The position numbers and the translations under genes are program-made. Of a stretch of 64,000 nucleotides of DNA, positions 52,284-60,704 are shown in pieces. Numbering within the stretch: position 1 is the stretch's first letter; each line of letters opens with the position of its first letter. Origin of the DNA: Pseudomonas sp. HOU2 (GTDB taxonomy: Bacteria > Pseudomonadota > Gammaproteobacteria > Pseudomonadales > Pseudomonadaceae). The stretch covers positions 5,747,001 through 5,811,000 of the forward strand of contig NZ_CP160398.1 of NCBI RefSeq assembly GCF_040729435.1. The letters are read 5' to 3'. The notes beneath the pieces were generated by a model. That model searched no databases and was not told the origin of the DNA. It was given only the letters and a program-made list of their open reading frames with translations.

Positions 52284-54314
52284 ATGATGGGCTGGTTGCA
52301 ATCGCGACGCCTGCGCTATGGCGTGGGTGCGGCAGGTTTGGCGTTCTTGTTGTTTGCCGTGCTCCGGCTGGTGTTCGTACTGGGTTTTTCCGGGATCTCG
52401 CCCAGCGAGTTCGTCGACAACACGGCACTGCGCGAAACCCTCGGGATCGGTTTGCGCTTCGACCTGCGCCTCGCCGTGTTGCTGATCCTGCCATTGGCGC
52501 TGCTGGCCTGGGTGCCGCGCTGGAACCTCACGCGTCTGCCGTGGTTGCGCTGGGTCGCGCGGATTTACTGGCTGCTGGCGCTCGGCGCAATCGGCCTGCT
52601 GTACATCATCGATTTCGGTCATTACGCCTACCTCGGCGTGCGGATCAACGCCACGGTGCTGCGTTATCTGGAAGATGCGCAAATCTCACAACAGATGGTT
52701 TGGGAAACCTATCCGGTGCTGTGGATCGCGCTCGGCTGGTTGGCGGTGCTGGGCGTCTGCTTCTACGGACTTTTGCAGCTGGAACGGCTGACGCTGGCCC
52801 GTGAAGCTAAGGTTATCCGGCGTCCGTCGCTGGCATTCGGCACCGGGCTAAGCGTGGTCGTGGTGCTGCTGGCGCTGCTCGGTCGGGTCGACAATCTCAA
52901 TCTGGAAAACCCGGTGCCGCTGCGCTGGAGCGATGCGTTCTTCTCCGGTGACGCGCAGATCGCCGCTGTCGGCCTGAACCCGGTGTTGTTCCTCTACGAC
53001 ACGTTGAAAACCGGGCAGGCGCAATTCGATGAGCAGCAGGTGCGCGAGCACTATCCAGTGATTGCCCGCTATCTGGACGTGGATCGACCGGATCCGCAAA
53101 GCCTGAGTTTCGAGCGGCAGCAAGCCGTGCAGCCGTATCGGCTGCCGGGCGCGCCGAATGTGATGTTCGTCATGCTCGAATCACTGGGCACCAGCGCCGT
53201 CGGCGCCTACGGCAATCCGCTGAACCCGACGCCGAACCTCGATCAACTGGCGACCCAAAGCTGGTTTTTCAAGCACTTCTATGTGCCAGTCACCGGCACC
53301 GCGAAAACCGTGTGGGCGAGCATCACTGGCGTGCCCGACGTGACGCGCCGCGAGACTGCGACGCGCCATCCGCTGATCACCCGCCAGCACACACTGATCA
53401 ATGCCTTCACCGATTACCAGAAGCTCTACATGATCGGCGGCAATGCCGGTTGGGCCAATATCAATGCGCTGATACAGCAGAGCATCGATGGCGTGCGCCT
53501 GTATCAGGAAAGCGACTGGCGTTCGCCGCTGGTGGACGTGTGGGGGATTTCCGATCTGGATCTGTTCAAGGAGAGCGACCGCATCCTGCGCGACCTGCCC
53601 AAGGACCGACCGTTCTTCGCCTACGTGCAAACCTCGGGCAACCATCGGCCATTCACCATCCCCAAGGACAACGACGGCTTCGAGGTCAGCAACCTGTCGC
53701 TGGAACAGGTGCAGGCCGCCGGGTCACGTAGCGTCGAGCAATACAATGCGGTGCGCCTGCTGGATTTCAATATCGGCAAATTAATGGAATTGGCCAAGGC
53801 CGGCGGCTATTACGACAACACGATTTTTGTGTTTTTCGGCGACCACAACACGCGCATCAGCCAGATCCCGCACATGCCGCCGGCGTTCGAGCAACTGGGG
53901 CTGGAGAGCAACCATGTGCCGATGCTGATTCACGCCCCGGGGCTGCTGGCGCCGAAGGTCATCGAGCAAGCGGTGGGGCTGACGGATTTGCTGCCGACAG
54001 TGGCGGGGATGGCCGGCGTGCCGTTCAGCAATGGCGCAATGGGCCGCGATGTCCAGCAACCGGCGCCGGAAGGTGAGCGCGTGGTGCCGCTGGTGCTGCG
54101 CGAGGGCACGTTCCCGGTGATTGGCGGGGTGACCAAGGATTTCCTCCTGCAGATGCAGCATGACGGCAGCTCGCCGACCTTGCATGACCTGGCGTCGAAG
54201 ACCCCGCTGGATAACGTCGCCGGGCAAAACCCCGAGGAATTCCAGCGCCTGGTGGAGCTGACGCGGGGGTTGCACGAGAGCGCGCGGCTGATGCTGTACC
54301 GCAACGTGCGCTGA
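52284..54314 (+). CDS. LTA-synthase-like sulfatase-fold phosphoglycerol/phosphoethanolamine transferase
   Basis: A 676-residue protein. Residues about 10-200 hold five membrane helices; the periplasmic sulfatase-fold domain follows, with NVMFVMLESLG (metal Glu), VTGTAKTVWAS (nucleophile Thr), SGNHRPF and FFGDHNTR (metal Asp-His). This is the LtaS/OpgB layout, so it should transfer a phosphoglycerol-like head group to a glycan. The second ATG at 52287 has better spacing from GAGG. It follows the membrane-protein gene by 19 bases and ends the five-gene run. Confidence 0.88.
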   Translation: MMGWLQSRRLRYGVGAAGLAFLLFAVLRLVFVLGFSGISPSEFVDNTALRETLGIGLRFDLRLAVLLILPLALLAWVPRWNLTRLPWLRWVARIYWLLALGAIGLLYIIDFGHYAYLGVRINATVLRYLEDAQISQQMVWETYPVLWIALGWLAVLGVCFYGLLQLERLTLAREAKVIRRPSLAFGTGLSVVVVLLALLGRVDNLNLENPVPLRWSDAFFSGDAQIAAVGLNPVLFLYDTLKTGQAQFDEQQVREHYPVIARYLDVDRPDPQSLSFERQQAVQPYRLPGAPNVMFVMLESLGTSAVGAYGNPLNPTPNLDQLATQSWFFKHFYVPVTGTAKTVWASITGVPDVTRRETATRHPLITRQHTLINAFTDYQKLYMIGGNAGWANINALIQQSIDGVRLYQESDWRSPLVDVWGISDLDLFKESDRILRDLPKDRPFFAYVQTSGNHRPFTIPKDNDGFEVSNLSLEQVQAAGSRSVEQYNAVRLLDFNIGKLMELAKAGGYYDNTIFVFFGDHNTRISQIPHMPPAFEQLGLESNHVPMLIHAPGLLAPKVIEQAVGLTDLLPTVAGMAGVPFSNGAMGRDVQQPAPEGERVVPLVLREGTFPVIGGVTKDFLLQMQHDGSSPTLHDLASKTPLDNVAGQNPEEFQRLVELTRGLHESARLMLYRNVR

Positions 54315-54344
54315 CCGGGTGGGCGCCTGGTCAGCGCAGCGTTT

Positions 54345-55163
54345 TTAGCGGTTCAGGAACGCCAGCAGGTCTTCATTCAGCGCTTCGGTGTGCGTCACGG
54401 CAAAACCGTGCGGTGCCCCGGCGTAGACTTTCAGCTCGGCGCCCTCGATCAACGCCGCCGCCTGTTTGCCGGTGGTTTCGAACGGCACGATCTGATCGCC
54501 GTCACCGTGGATCACCAGGGTCGGCACGTCGATCTTCGCCATGTCCGGGCGGAAGTCGGTTTCAGAGAACGCGGTGACGCAATCCACGGTGCCTTTCAGC
54601 GAAGCGAGCAGGGCGACGTTCAGGGTTTGCGTGAGCACGCCGTCGGAGACTTTCTGGCCCTGATTGGTGCCGTAGAACGGCGCGGCGAAATCAGCGATGA
54701 ACTGCGCGCGATCCTTGAGCAGGCCGGCCTTGATCCCGTCGAACACCGAGGTGTCGACGCCCTGCGGGTAGTCGGCCTTCTTGCCGAACAGCGGCGTCAC
54801 CGCCCCGAGCAGCACCAGCCCGGCAACGCGCTCGCTGCCGTGGCGGGCGATGTAGCGGCTGACGTCGCCGCCGCCCATGGAGAAGCCGACCAGTGTGACG
54901 TCGCGCAGGTCGAGGTGGTTGATCAGTTGCGCGATGTCATCGGCGAAGGTGTCGTAGTCGTAGCCGGTCCATGGTTGATCGGAGCGCCCGAAACCACGGC
55001 GGTCGAAGGCAATCGTGCGGTAGCCGCGACTGCTCAGATATTCCATCTGGTATTCCCACATGTCGGCATCCAGCGGCCAGCCATGGCTGAACAACACGGG
55101 TTTGCCGCTGCCCCAGTCCTTGAAATAGATCTGTGTGCCGTCATCGGTAGTGAATGTGCTCAT
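54345..55163 (-). CDS. Alpha/beta hydrolase (non-haem haloperoxidase-like)
   Basis: A 272-residue hydrolase. The nucleophile is Ser in GFSMGGGD, acid Asp in GDGDQIVP, and His in PHGFAVT; FDRRGFGRSD is typical of the cofactor-free haloperoxidase/perhydrolase group. AAGGAG directly before this ATG decides the start; a 54-codon longer frame overlaps the HxlR promoter. It is divergent from an HxlR regulator, a frequent pair for stress-induced hydrolases. Natural substrate unknown. Confidence 0.9.
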   Translation of the reverse strand: MSTFTTDDGTQIYFKDWGSGKPVLFSHGWPLDADMWEYQMEYLSSRGYRTIAFDRRGFGRSDQPWTGYDYDTFADDIAQLINHLDLRDVTLVGFSMGGGDVSRYIARHGSERVAGLVLLGAVTPLFGKKADYPQGVDTSVFDGIKAGLLKDRAQFIADFAAPFYGTNQGQKVSDGVLTQTLNVALLASLKGTVDCVTAFSETDFRPDMAKIDVPTLVIHGDGDQIVPFETTGKQAAALIEGAELKVYAGAPHGFAVTHTEALNEDLLAFLNR

Positions 55164-55351
55164 GGAAACTCCTTGCTGTGGGCAATCGTTCGGGAAGGCC
55201 GGATGCCGCAATGGCCGCCCATCACTATCGGCGCAAATCGCGGCGGTCACTTGTACGCAAGTGCTGAATTGCCGGGCCGGGCGGCGAGGTTCTTTTCCAG
55301 CGTCACAGTTGTAAGATGCAACCACACGCTGGTTTGATGGAGAAACACCCT

Positions 55352-55801
55352 GTGAAGCGCAAAAGCCTGCACGGCAATGCCTGCCCGGTCGCCCGTACGC
55401 TGGACCTGATCGGCGACTGGTGGTCGCTGCTGATCATCCGCGATGCGCTGGAGGGCATCCGCCGCTTCAGCGATTTTCAGAAGAATCTGGATATCGCCAA
55501 GAACATGCTCAGCGCCCGGCTCAAGGCCCTGGTCGAGCAGGGGATTCTGCAAACCGTGCCGGCCGCCGATGGCGGTGCCTATAAGGAATACGTGCTGACC
55601 GAACGCGGCAAGGCCTTGCAGACGGTGATTGTTGCGCTGTCGCAGTGGGGTGGCGAGCATTTGTATGCGCCGGGTGAGCCGGGTTCGGTGATGGTTGATG
55701 CGCAGCAGCGTCAGCCGATCAGCAAACTTGAATTGCGTTCAGCGGATGGCCGCCTGCTGGCACCGCAGGACGTGGCGACGAAGTTGGGCGTTGCGCACTG
55801 A
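55352..55801 (+). CDS. HxlR-family regulator
   Basis: A 149-residue winged-helix regulator. NACPVARTLDLIGDWW has the single N-terminal Cys typical of HxlR/YodB/QorR redox-sensing members, and FQKNLDIAKNMLSARLKAL is the recognition region. The GTG at 55352 has GGAG nine bases upstream; an ATG at 55337 five codons earlier lacks a ribosome site. Divergent from the alpha/beta hydrolase, its likely target, under electrophile or disulfide stress. Confidence 0.85.
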   Translation: MKRKSLHGNACPVARTLDLIGDWWSLLIIRDALEGIRRFSDFQKNLDIAKNMLSARLKALVEQGILQTVPAADGGAYKEYVLTERGKALQTVIVALSQWGGEHLYAPGEPGSVMVDAQQRQPISKLELRSADGRLLAPQDVATKLGVAH

Positions 55802-55893
55802 ACCAAGGATTAACCTCGGAAAACCGCAACCGCATCGATTGTTCAATCCCTGTTACAAACCCGACTGTCAAAATCCGATTCAAGATTGAGTAA

Positions 55894-56475
55894 ATGAGCC
55901 TGTTAAAAGTTGAATTTAAAGAAGTGAATCGGATAACGGCAGCGTTAGCGAATCACCTTGATTTGGAGAAAGATCTTCCTGCGATGGTCTTTCTTGATTC
56001 AGGGCTTGAGTATTATTTTTTTGAAAGGCCAATGCTAAGTACTACTGATGTTCTCAGTGAATTGGTTTGCTTGAACTATGAAGTTTTCTCGACAGACGTA
56101 TTCGCCTTGTTCAGCGCACCTTCTGGCTTGTGCTACCTTTTCGATGGGAACAATGTCGATGAAGGTATCGAAGTCTTGAATTCTGGCTTTCGGGATTTTT
56201 TCAAAGGCACTGCGGATTATCCGATGATCGTCGGTAATCTGGGTTTTGATTGGCTATTGTTTGAAAGCGCTTACGAAGAGTTTGGTGTGCTGGCTCTGAG
56301 TAAGGCCAATGCCCAGTTAAAATTTTCTGAGGGCGTAGGGCGTAACTTGATCAGTTCCAAAGAGTTTCAAGCCCTTAAAGGTCGCGATGGCACTTTGGAC
56401 GCAATCATTGACGCGTTTCATGATTATTTCAATGATGAGGTGGGCGGGTCCCGCTCGAATGAACCATATCTGTGA
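55894..56475 (+). CDS. AT-rich orphan protein 1 (hypothetical)
   Basis: A 193-residue cytoplasmic, acidic protein with many aromatic residues (GLEYYFFERP, SGFRDFFKGT). Third-position GC is markedly lower than in neighbours. Ribosome site is weak (GAG). Size, acidity and pairing with a small membrane protein resemble immunity or polymorphic-toxin-associated genes, but no toxin gene is visible. I do not recognise the family. Confidence 0.7.
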   Translation: MSLLKVEFKEVNRITAALANHLDLEKDLPAMVFLDSGLEYYFFERPMLSTTDVLSELVCLNYEVFSTDVFALFSAPSGLCYLFDGNNVDEGIEVLNSGFRDFFKGTADYPMIVGNLGFDWLLFESAYEEFGVLALSKANAQLKFSEGVGRNLISSKEFQALKGRDGTLDAIIDAFHDYFNDEVGGSRSNEPYL

Positions 56476-56544
56476 CCGCAGTTAGAGTTTCCAGTTTTTT
56501 GGGCGCGTAGGACGTTTGGGGCAATATCGTTAAAGGAACTGTCG

Positions 56545-56853
56545 ATGCCTGTAACAGGTAAATCAAGAATCAACTGGCTGTTCAAATACCGTGATTGGGT
56601 GGGGATAGGGCTATTGCTCGCAGCACTACTCAATGGCTACTTTCAATTCAATGGCAGCTGGGGGCGTTTTTTTACGGTACTTGCTGTTCAGTTATGGTTT
56701 GCTCAAGGTGTTTATAACTATTCAAGAGGGGCAACGGTTGCCATTGCACCCGGTGGATTAGGCCCGGATGCTGACCCCGCGGGGCGGGCGGCATTAGCAG
56801 TTTTTGCACTCTTTTTGTATGCGCTATTTTTCTTTTCGGATTATCGGTATTGA
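56545..56853 (+). CDS. AT-rich orphan protein 2: small membrane protein
   Basis: A 102-residue protein with two to three hydrophobic helices (VGIGLLLAALLNGYF, FFTVLAVQLWFA and AVFALFLYALFFF) and a short Gly/Pro-rich loop. AAGGA precedes the ATG. It lies 69 bases after the other AT-rich gene and has the same low GC, so the pair probably arrived together. A terminator follows. Function unknown. Confidence 0.7.
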   Translation: MPVTGKSRINWLFKYRDWVGIGLLLAALLNGYFQFNGSWGRFFTVLAVQLWFAQGVYNYSRGATVAIAPGGLGPDADPAGRAALAVFALFLYALFFFSDYRY

Positions 56854-56911
56854 ATTGTTGATTGAAAAGTTTTCTTTGATATTCGAACTGTTTTGGATAT
56901 ACCTATCAAAA

Positions 56912-56938
56912 AACCGGGCTGATGCCCGGTTTTTTTTA
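56912..56938. terminator. Bidirectional rho-independent terminator
   Basis: AACCGGGC-TGAT-GCCCGGTT with an A-run before and eight T residues after. Ends the AT-rich gene pair and the convergent LLM monooxygenase gene. Confidence 0.9.
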
Positions 56939-56946
56939 CAAGTCGC

Positions 56947-57990
56947 TCAGCGAAACGCCGGCACCACATCCCTGATAAACAACTCCAGCGACTTCTTCTT
57001 CTCTGCATGCGGCAAGCTGTTGTCACACCAGAAACTGAACTCATCCACCCCCAGTTCCTGGTAGTACTTGATGCGCGGAATAATCTCTTCCGGCGTACCA
57101 ATCATCGCCGTCTTGTGCAGGCTCTCCAGCTCAAACTCCGGACGCCCGGCAAACTTCTCTTCCGGACTCGGAGCGAGGAAGCCGTTGACCGGTACTTCCT
57201 TGTTGCCGAACCAGGCATCGAAGGTGCGGTAGAAACGCGAGATGGCCTTTGCACCGACTTTCCAGCCGTCCGGATCGTCCGCCGAGTGCACGTGGGTGTG
57301 GCGCAGCACCATCAGTTGCGGGCGCGGAACGCCGGGGTTGTTGTCCAGTGCGGTCTGGAATTTGTTTTTCAGGTCGAGGACTTCTTCGTCGCCTTTCATC
57401 AACGGCGTGACCATCACGTTGCAGCCGTTGGCCACGGCAAAGTTGTGCGAATCGGGATCGCGGGCGGCGATCCACATTGGCGGATTCGGCTTCTGGATCG
57501 GCTTCGGCACGCTGGTCGAGGTCGGGAATTTCCAGATGTCGCCGTCGTGGGCGTAGTCGCCTTGCCACAGGGCGCGGACCACCGGGACCATTTCACGCAG
57601 GGCCTGGCCGCCGCTGGAGGCGGGCATGCCGCCGGCCATGCGATCGAATTCGACCTGATAGGCGCCGCGCGCCAGGCCGACTTCCATGCGTCCGTTGCTG
57701 ATCACGTCGAGCAGCGCGCATTCACCGGCCACCCGCAGCGGGTGCCAGAACGGCGCGATGATGGTGCCGGCGCCCAGGTGAATGGTGGTGGTTTTGGCGG
57801 CGAGGTAGGCCAGCAGCGGCATCGGGCTCGGCGAGATGGTGTATTCCATCGCGTGGTGTTCGCCGATCCACACGGTGCTGAAACCACCGGCCTCGGCCAT
57901 CAGGGTCAGTTCGGTCAGGTCTTCGAACAGTTGGCGGTGGCTGACGCTTTCGTCCCAGCGTTCCATGTGGATGAACAGGGAAAATTTCAT
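56947..57990 (-). CDS. LLM-class flavin-dependent monooxygenase
   Basis: A 347-residue luciferase-like TIM-barrel enzyme using reduced FMN. Landmarks are FSTVWIGEHHAMEY, GAGTIIAPFWHPLR, and DVISNGRMEVGLARG, all typical of the bacterial luciferase-like group. It needs a flavin reductase, and one is encoded 149 bases upstream on the same strand across a REP pair. GAGGAAG precedes the start. With the NCS1 permease nearby it probably oxidises an imported nitrogenous compound. Substrate unknown. Confidence 0.9.
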   Translation of the reverse strand: MKFSLFIHMERWDESVSHRQLFEDLTELTLMAEAGGFSTVWIGEHHAMEYTISPSPMPLLAYLAAKTTTIHLGAGTIIAPFWHPLRVAGECALLDVISNGRMEVGLARGAYQVEFDRMAGGMPASSGGQALREMVPVVRALWQGDYAHDGDIWKFPTSTSVPKPIQKPNPPMWIAARDPDSHNFAVANGCNVMVTPLMKGDEEVLDLKNKFQTALDNNPGVPRPQLMVLRHTHVHSADDPDGWKVGAKAISRFYRTFDAWFGNKEVPVNGFLAPSPEEKFAGRPEFELESLHKTAMIGTPEEIIPRIKYYQELGVDEFSFWCDNSLPHAEKKKSLELFIRDVVPAFR

Positions 57991-58024
57991 GACGCTTCCT
58001 CGGATCTTTTGTTGTTGAGGCTAC

Positions 58025-58117
58025 TTGTGGGAGCGAGCTTGCTCGCGAAAAGCGGTGTAACAGCCAGCATCTATGGCGACTGACAAGACGCCTTCGCGAG
58101 CAAGCTCGCTCCCACAG
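58025..58117. repeat. REP pair (TGGGAGCGAGCTTGCTCGCG type)
   Basis: TTGTGGGAGCGAGCTTGC and the inverse half flank about 45 bases, between the flavin reductase and LLM genes. Same type as 34004-34098. A REP inside an apparent operon may lower expression of the downstream LLM gene. Confidence 0.9.
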
Positions 58118-58139
58118 TTGATTTGTGTAGGGCTGACGA

Positions 58140-58625
58140 TCAGGCCAGAACGGGCAGGGCGCCCATCTTGCCGTGGCAGTAAACCAGCGGCCCGGCGATT
58201 TGCTCCGGGACGATCAGATTTTTCACTGCGCCGACCATGATCGCGTGGTCACCACCTTCGTATTCGCGCCACAACTCACACTCGATGATAGCCGTCGCAT
58301 TGGCCAGGATCGGGTTGCCCAGCTCGCTCAATGTCCACTCGATGCCTTGCGCCTTGTCCTTGCCTTTGCGGGCGAAGGCATAGGCTTCGCTCTGCTGGCC
58401 ACCGGAGAGGACGTGGATCGCAAAGCGCTTGTTCTTGATCAGTACAGGGTAGGAGTCGGAGCTGTAGTTGGGGCAGAACAGCACCAGCGCCGGGTCCATC
58501 GACAGTGAACTGAAGGCGCTGGCAGTGAGGCCAACGATCTGGCCGTCATCGTCCAGCGTGGTGATGACAGTGACGCCGGACGGAAACGAGCCCATGACTT
58601 GTTTGTAGATGGCAGCATCGATCAT
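58140..58625 (-). CDS. Flavin reductase, two-component monooxygenase partner
   Basis: A 161-residue flavin reductase of the HpaC/RutF type with GSFPSGVTVITT at the N-terminus, GLTASAFSSLSMDPAL, and a late GGDHAIMVGAV segment for flavin and NAD(P)H binding. It supplies reduced FMN to the LLM enzyme downstream. GAGGA precedes this ATG; the 26-codon longer frame reaches into the promoter and is not supported. It is divergent from the NCS1 permease. Confidence 0.9.
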   Translation of the reverse strand: MIDAAIYKQVMGSFPSGVTVITTLDDDGQIVGLTASAFSSLSMDPALVLFCPNYSSDSYPVLIKNKRFAIHVLSGGQQSEAYAFARKGKDKAQGIEWTLSELGNPILANATAIIECELWREYEGGDHAIMVGAVKNLIVPEQIAGPLVYCHGKMGALPVLA

Positions 58626-58676
58626 TGGGTGATCCTCGGGTGTTATGACGCGATTTTTATGTATTTGTTGGTCTGA

Positions 58677-58686
58677 TGGTATACCA
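58677..58686. promoter_or_regulatory. Palindromic operator candidate TGGTATACCA
   Basis: A perfect 10-base palindrome 52 bases before the flavin reductase start. TGGTATACCA-like sites are the usual targets of GntR/FadR-type (FCD) regulators. Confidence 0.6.
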
Positions 58687-58855
58687 GTATTTTTTCTTTG
58701 CAAGGGCTTTTAGGCTGAACCGATAAACGTGGTGCTTTCGTCGGAAACTCAGCATTTATTGGGCTTTCGGCTGGCCTGCAGGCCGCAGGATCATTGAAGA
58801 TGGCGTATCAGCTGGCGCCGTAAACTACGGATCAGTCTTGTGAAATGTTTGGAAT

Positions 58856-58868
58856 ACCATAATATGGT
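58856..58868. promoter_or_regulatory. Palindromic operator candidate ACCATAATATGGT
   Basis: An imperfect palindrome with the same ATACCA/TGGT halves as the site at 58677, 76 bases before the NCS1 permease start. The pair suggests one regulator for both divergent units. Confidence 0.55.
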
Positions 58869-58943
58869 CTGCATCTGAGGGGCGACCAAAGAGTTCCCCC
58901 GGTTTGGCTTCATACAAAGATAAGAACAGACAAACTCGAGTTC

Positions 58944-60356
58944 ATGCATATGTCCCAGATGTCCCGGCAAGATCCGTTGATCGAGAATCACACGGTCGAC
59001 TACGTCCCACTCGCGGAACGCCACGGGAAGGCCCGCGACCTTTTCACCTTATGGTTCAGCACCAACATTGCGCCACTGCCGATCGTCACCGGGGCCATGG
59101 TGGTTCAGGTATTTCATCTCGACTTGTTCTGGGGGCTGCTGGCGATTGCGCTGGGGCACCTGATCGGCGGGGTGGTGATCGCGCTGGCGTCGGCGCAAGG
59201 CCCGCGCATGGGCATTCCGCAAATGGTTCAGAGTCGTGGTCAGTTCGGGCGTTACGGCGCACTGCTGATCGTGTTTTTTGCGGCGCTGATCTACATCGGT
59301 TTTTTCATTTCCAACATCGTGCTTGCCGGTAAATCGATTGTCGGTATTGCGCCGTCGGTGCCGGCACCTTTGAGCATTCTGATTGGCGCGCTGGCGGCCA
59401 CGGCGATTGGCGTGATCGGCTACAACTTCATTCACACACTGAACCGCATCGGCACCTGGGTGATGGGCAGCGCGCTGCTGGCCGGATTCATCTACATATT
59501 TGCCCATGACTTGCCGGCGGACTTCCTGACGCGCGGCAGCTTCAACCTGTCGGGCTGGCTGGCGACGGTGTCGCTGGGGATCATCTGGCAGATCAGCTTC
59601 TCGCCGTACGTGTCCGACTATTCGCGTTATTTGCCGGCGGATATCGGTATCGCCAAACCGTTCTGGGCCACTTATCTGGGTGCGACGCTGGGCACGATTC
59701 TGTCGTTCAGCTTTGGCGCGGTGGCGGTTCTGGCGACGCCGGAAGGCACCGAGGCGATGGTGGCGGTCAAGCAGTCCACCGGGTGGCTGGGACCGATTCT
59801 GATGGTGCTGTTCTTGCTCAACATCATCAGCCACAACGCGCTGAATCTGTACGGCGCGGTGCTGTCGATCATCACCTCGATCCAGACCTTCGCCAGTCAG
59901 TGGACGCCGAGCATCAAGGTGCGCGTGCTGTTGTCGAGCGTGGTGCTGGCGGCTTGCTGCGTGGTGGCGCTGGGTGCTTCGGCGGATTTCATTTCGCAGT
60001 TCATCGGGCTGATTCTGGCGTTGCTGCTGGTGCTGGTGCCGTGGGCGTCGATCAACCTGATCGACTTCTATCTGATCAAGCGCGGCAGCTATGACATCAG
60101 CTCGATTTTCCGCGCGGACGGCGGCATTTACGGGCGTTTCAATCTGCACGCGATCATTGCCTACTTCATCGGCATCATCGTGCAGTTGCCGTTCGCCAAT
60201 ACCTCGCTGTACGTCGGGCCGTACGCCAATCTGGTGGACGGTGCGGATCTGTCGTGGCTGTTCGGCCTGGTGGTGACGGTGCCGCTGTATTACTGCCTCG
60301 CCACACGTGGGCAGACCCGGCAGAGCAGGGCGGCGCGGTTGAGTTATACCGACTGA
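58944..60356 (+). CDS. NCS1-family nucleobase/cation symporter (copy 2)
   Basis: A 470-residue, about 12-TM permease that aligns along its full length with the permease at 864-2279, sharing long identical blocks such as GGSFNLSGWLATVSL-like RGSFNLSGWLATVSL, YVSDYSRYLPAD and ISHNALNLYGAVLS. It probably imports a related N-compound. Ribosome site is weak; ATG CAT ATG gives two possible starts two codons apart. Divergent from the flavin reductase/LLM pair, with shared operator-like palindromes. Followed by a REP pair. Confidence 0.92.
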   Translation: MHMSQMSRQDPLIENHTVDYVPLAERHGKARDLFTLWFSTNIAPLPIVTGAMVVQVFHLDLFWGLLAIALGHLIGGVVIALASAQGPRMGIPQMVQSRGQFGRYGALLIVFFAALIYIGFFISNIVLAGKSIVGIAPSVPAPLSILIGALAATAIGVIGYNFIHTLNRIGTWVMGSALLAGFIYIFAHDLPADFLTRGSFNLSGWLATVSLGIIWQISFSPYVSDYSRYLPADIGIAKPFWATYLGATLGTILSFSFGAVAVLATPEGTEAMVAVKQSTGWLGPILMVLFLLNIISHNALNLYGAVLSIITSIQTFASQWTPSIKVRVLLSSVVLAACCVVALGASADFISQFIGLILALLLVLVPWASINLIDFYLIKRGSYDISSIFRADGGIYGRFNLHAIIAYFIGIIVQLPFANTSLYVGPYANLVDGADLSWLFGLVVTVPLYYCLATRGQTRQSRAARLSYTD

Positions 60357-60374
60357 CCCGAACCTCAATATAAC

Positions 60375-60484
60375 CGTGGCGAGGGAGCTTGCTCCCGCTG
60401 GACTGCGCAGCAGGCCCCTGCTTTTCTGAATTGAAGAGCGAGGTCCGCTGCGCGGCCCGGCGGGAGCAAGCTCCCTCGCCACAA
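60375..60484. repeat. REP pair (GTGGCGAGGGAGCTTGCTCC type)
   Basis: Two inverted halves with full-length arms, as at 2499-2610. Both NCS1 genes therefore have this REP type at one end: before copy 1's start region and after copy 2's stop. Confidence 0.9.
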
Positions 60485-60704
60485 GTGGTGTTTGCCAAGA
60501 CCTTGTGCATTCGTGCGGTCATTCATATTGGCCATTTCGATCCCCTTTTGGCCCATCCCCCACTGTGCCACGACCGCGTGGTCGGCAAGAATCAAAGCCA
60601 TAACTAAACGCTGGACTTTGCTTGCCCTTGGCTACCTTTACAGCCGCTGCCGTGTACAGAACATAAAAACCATCGATCTCACGTCGCATTCCGGGGAAAC
60701 AACC
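60485..60704. other. Leader and promoter region of the PotF-like gene
   Basis: About 220 bases without a supported gene. An in-frame open extension from 60492 is present but has no ribosome site and would spoil the signal peptide. No clear promoter box was identified. Confidence 0.4.

Larger units (their letters stand above)
58626..58943. promoter_or_regulatory. Divergent control region of flavin reductase/LLM and NCS1 permease
   Basis: A 318-base gene-free spacer with two related palindromes, described separately. AT-rich blocks at 58650-58700 and 58840-58870 are plausible promoters for the two divergent units. Confidence 0.6.
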
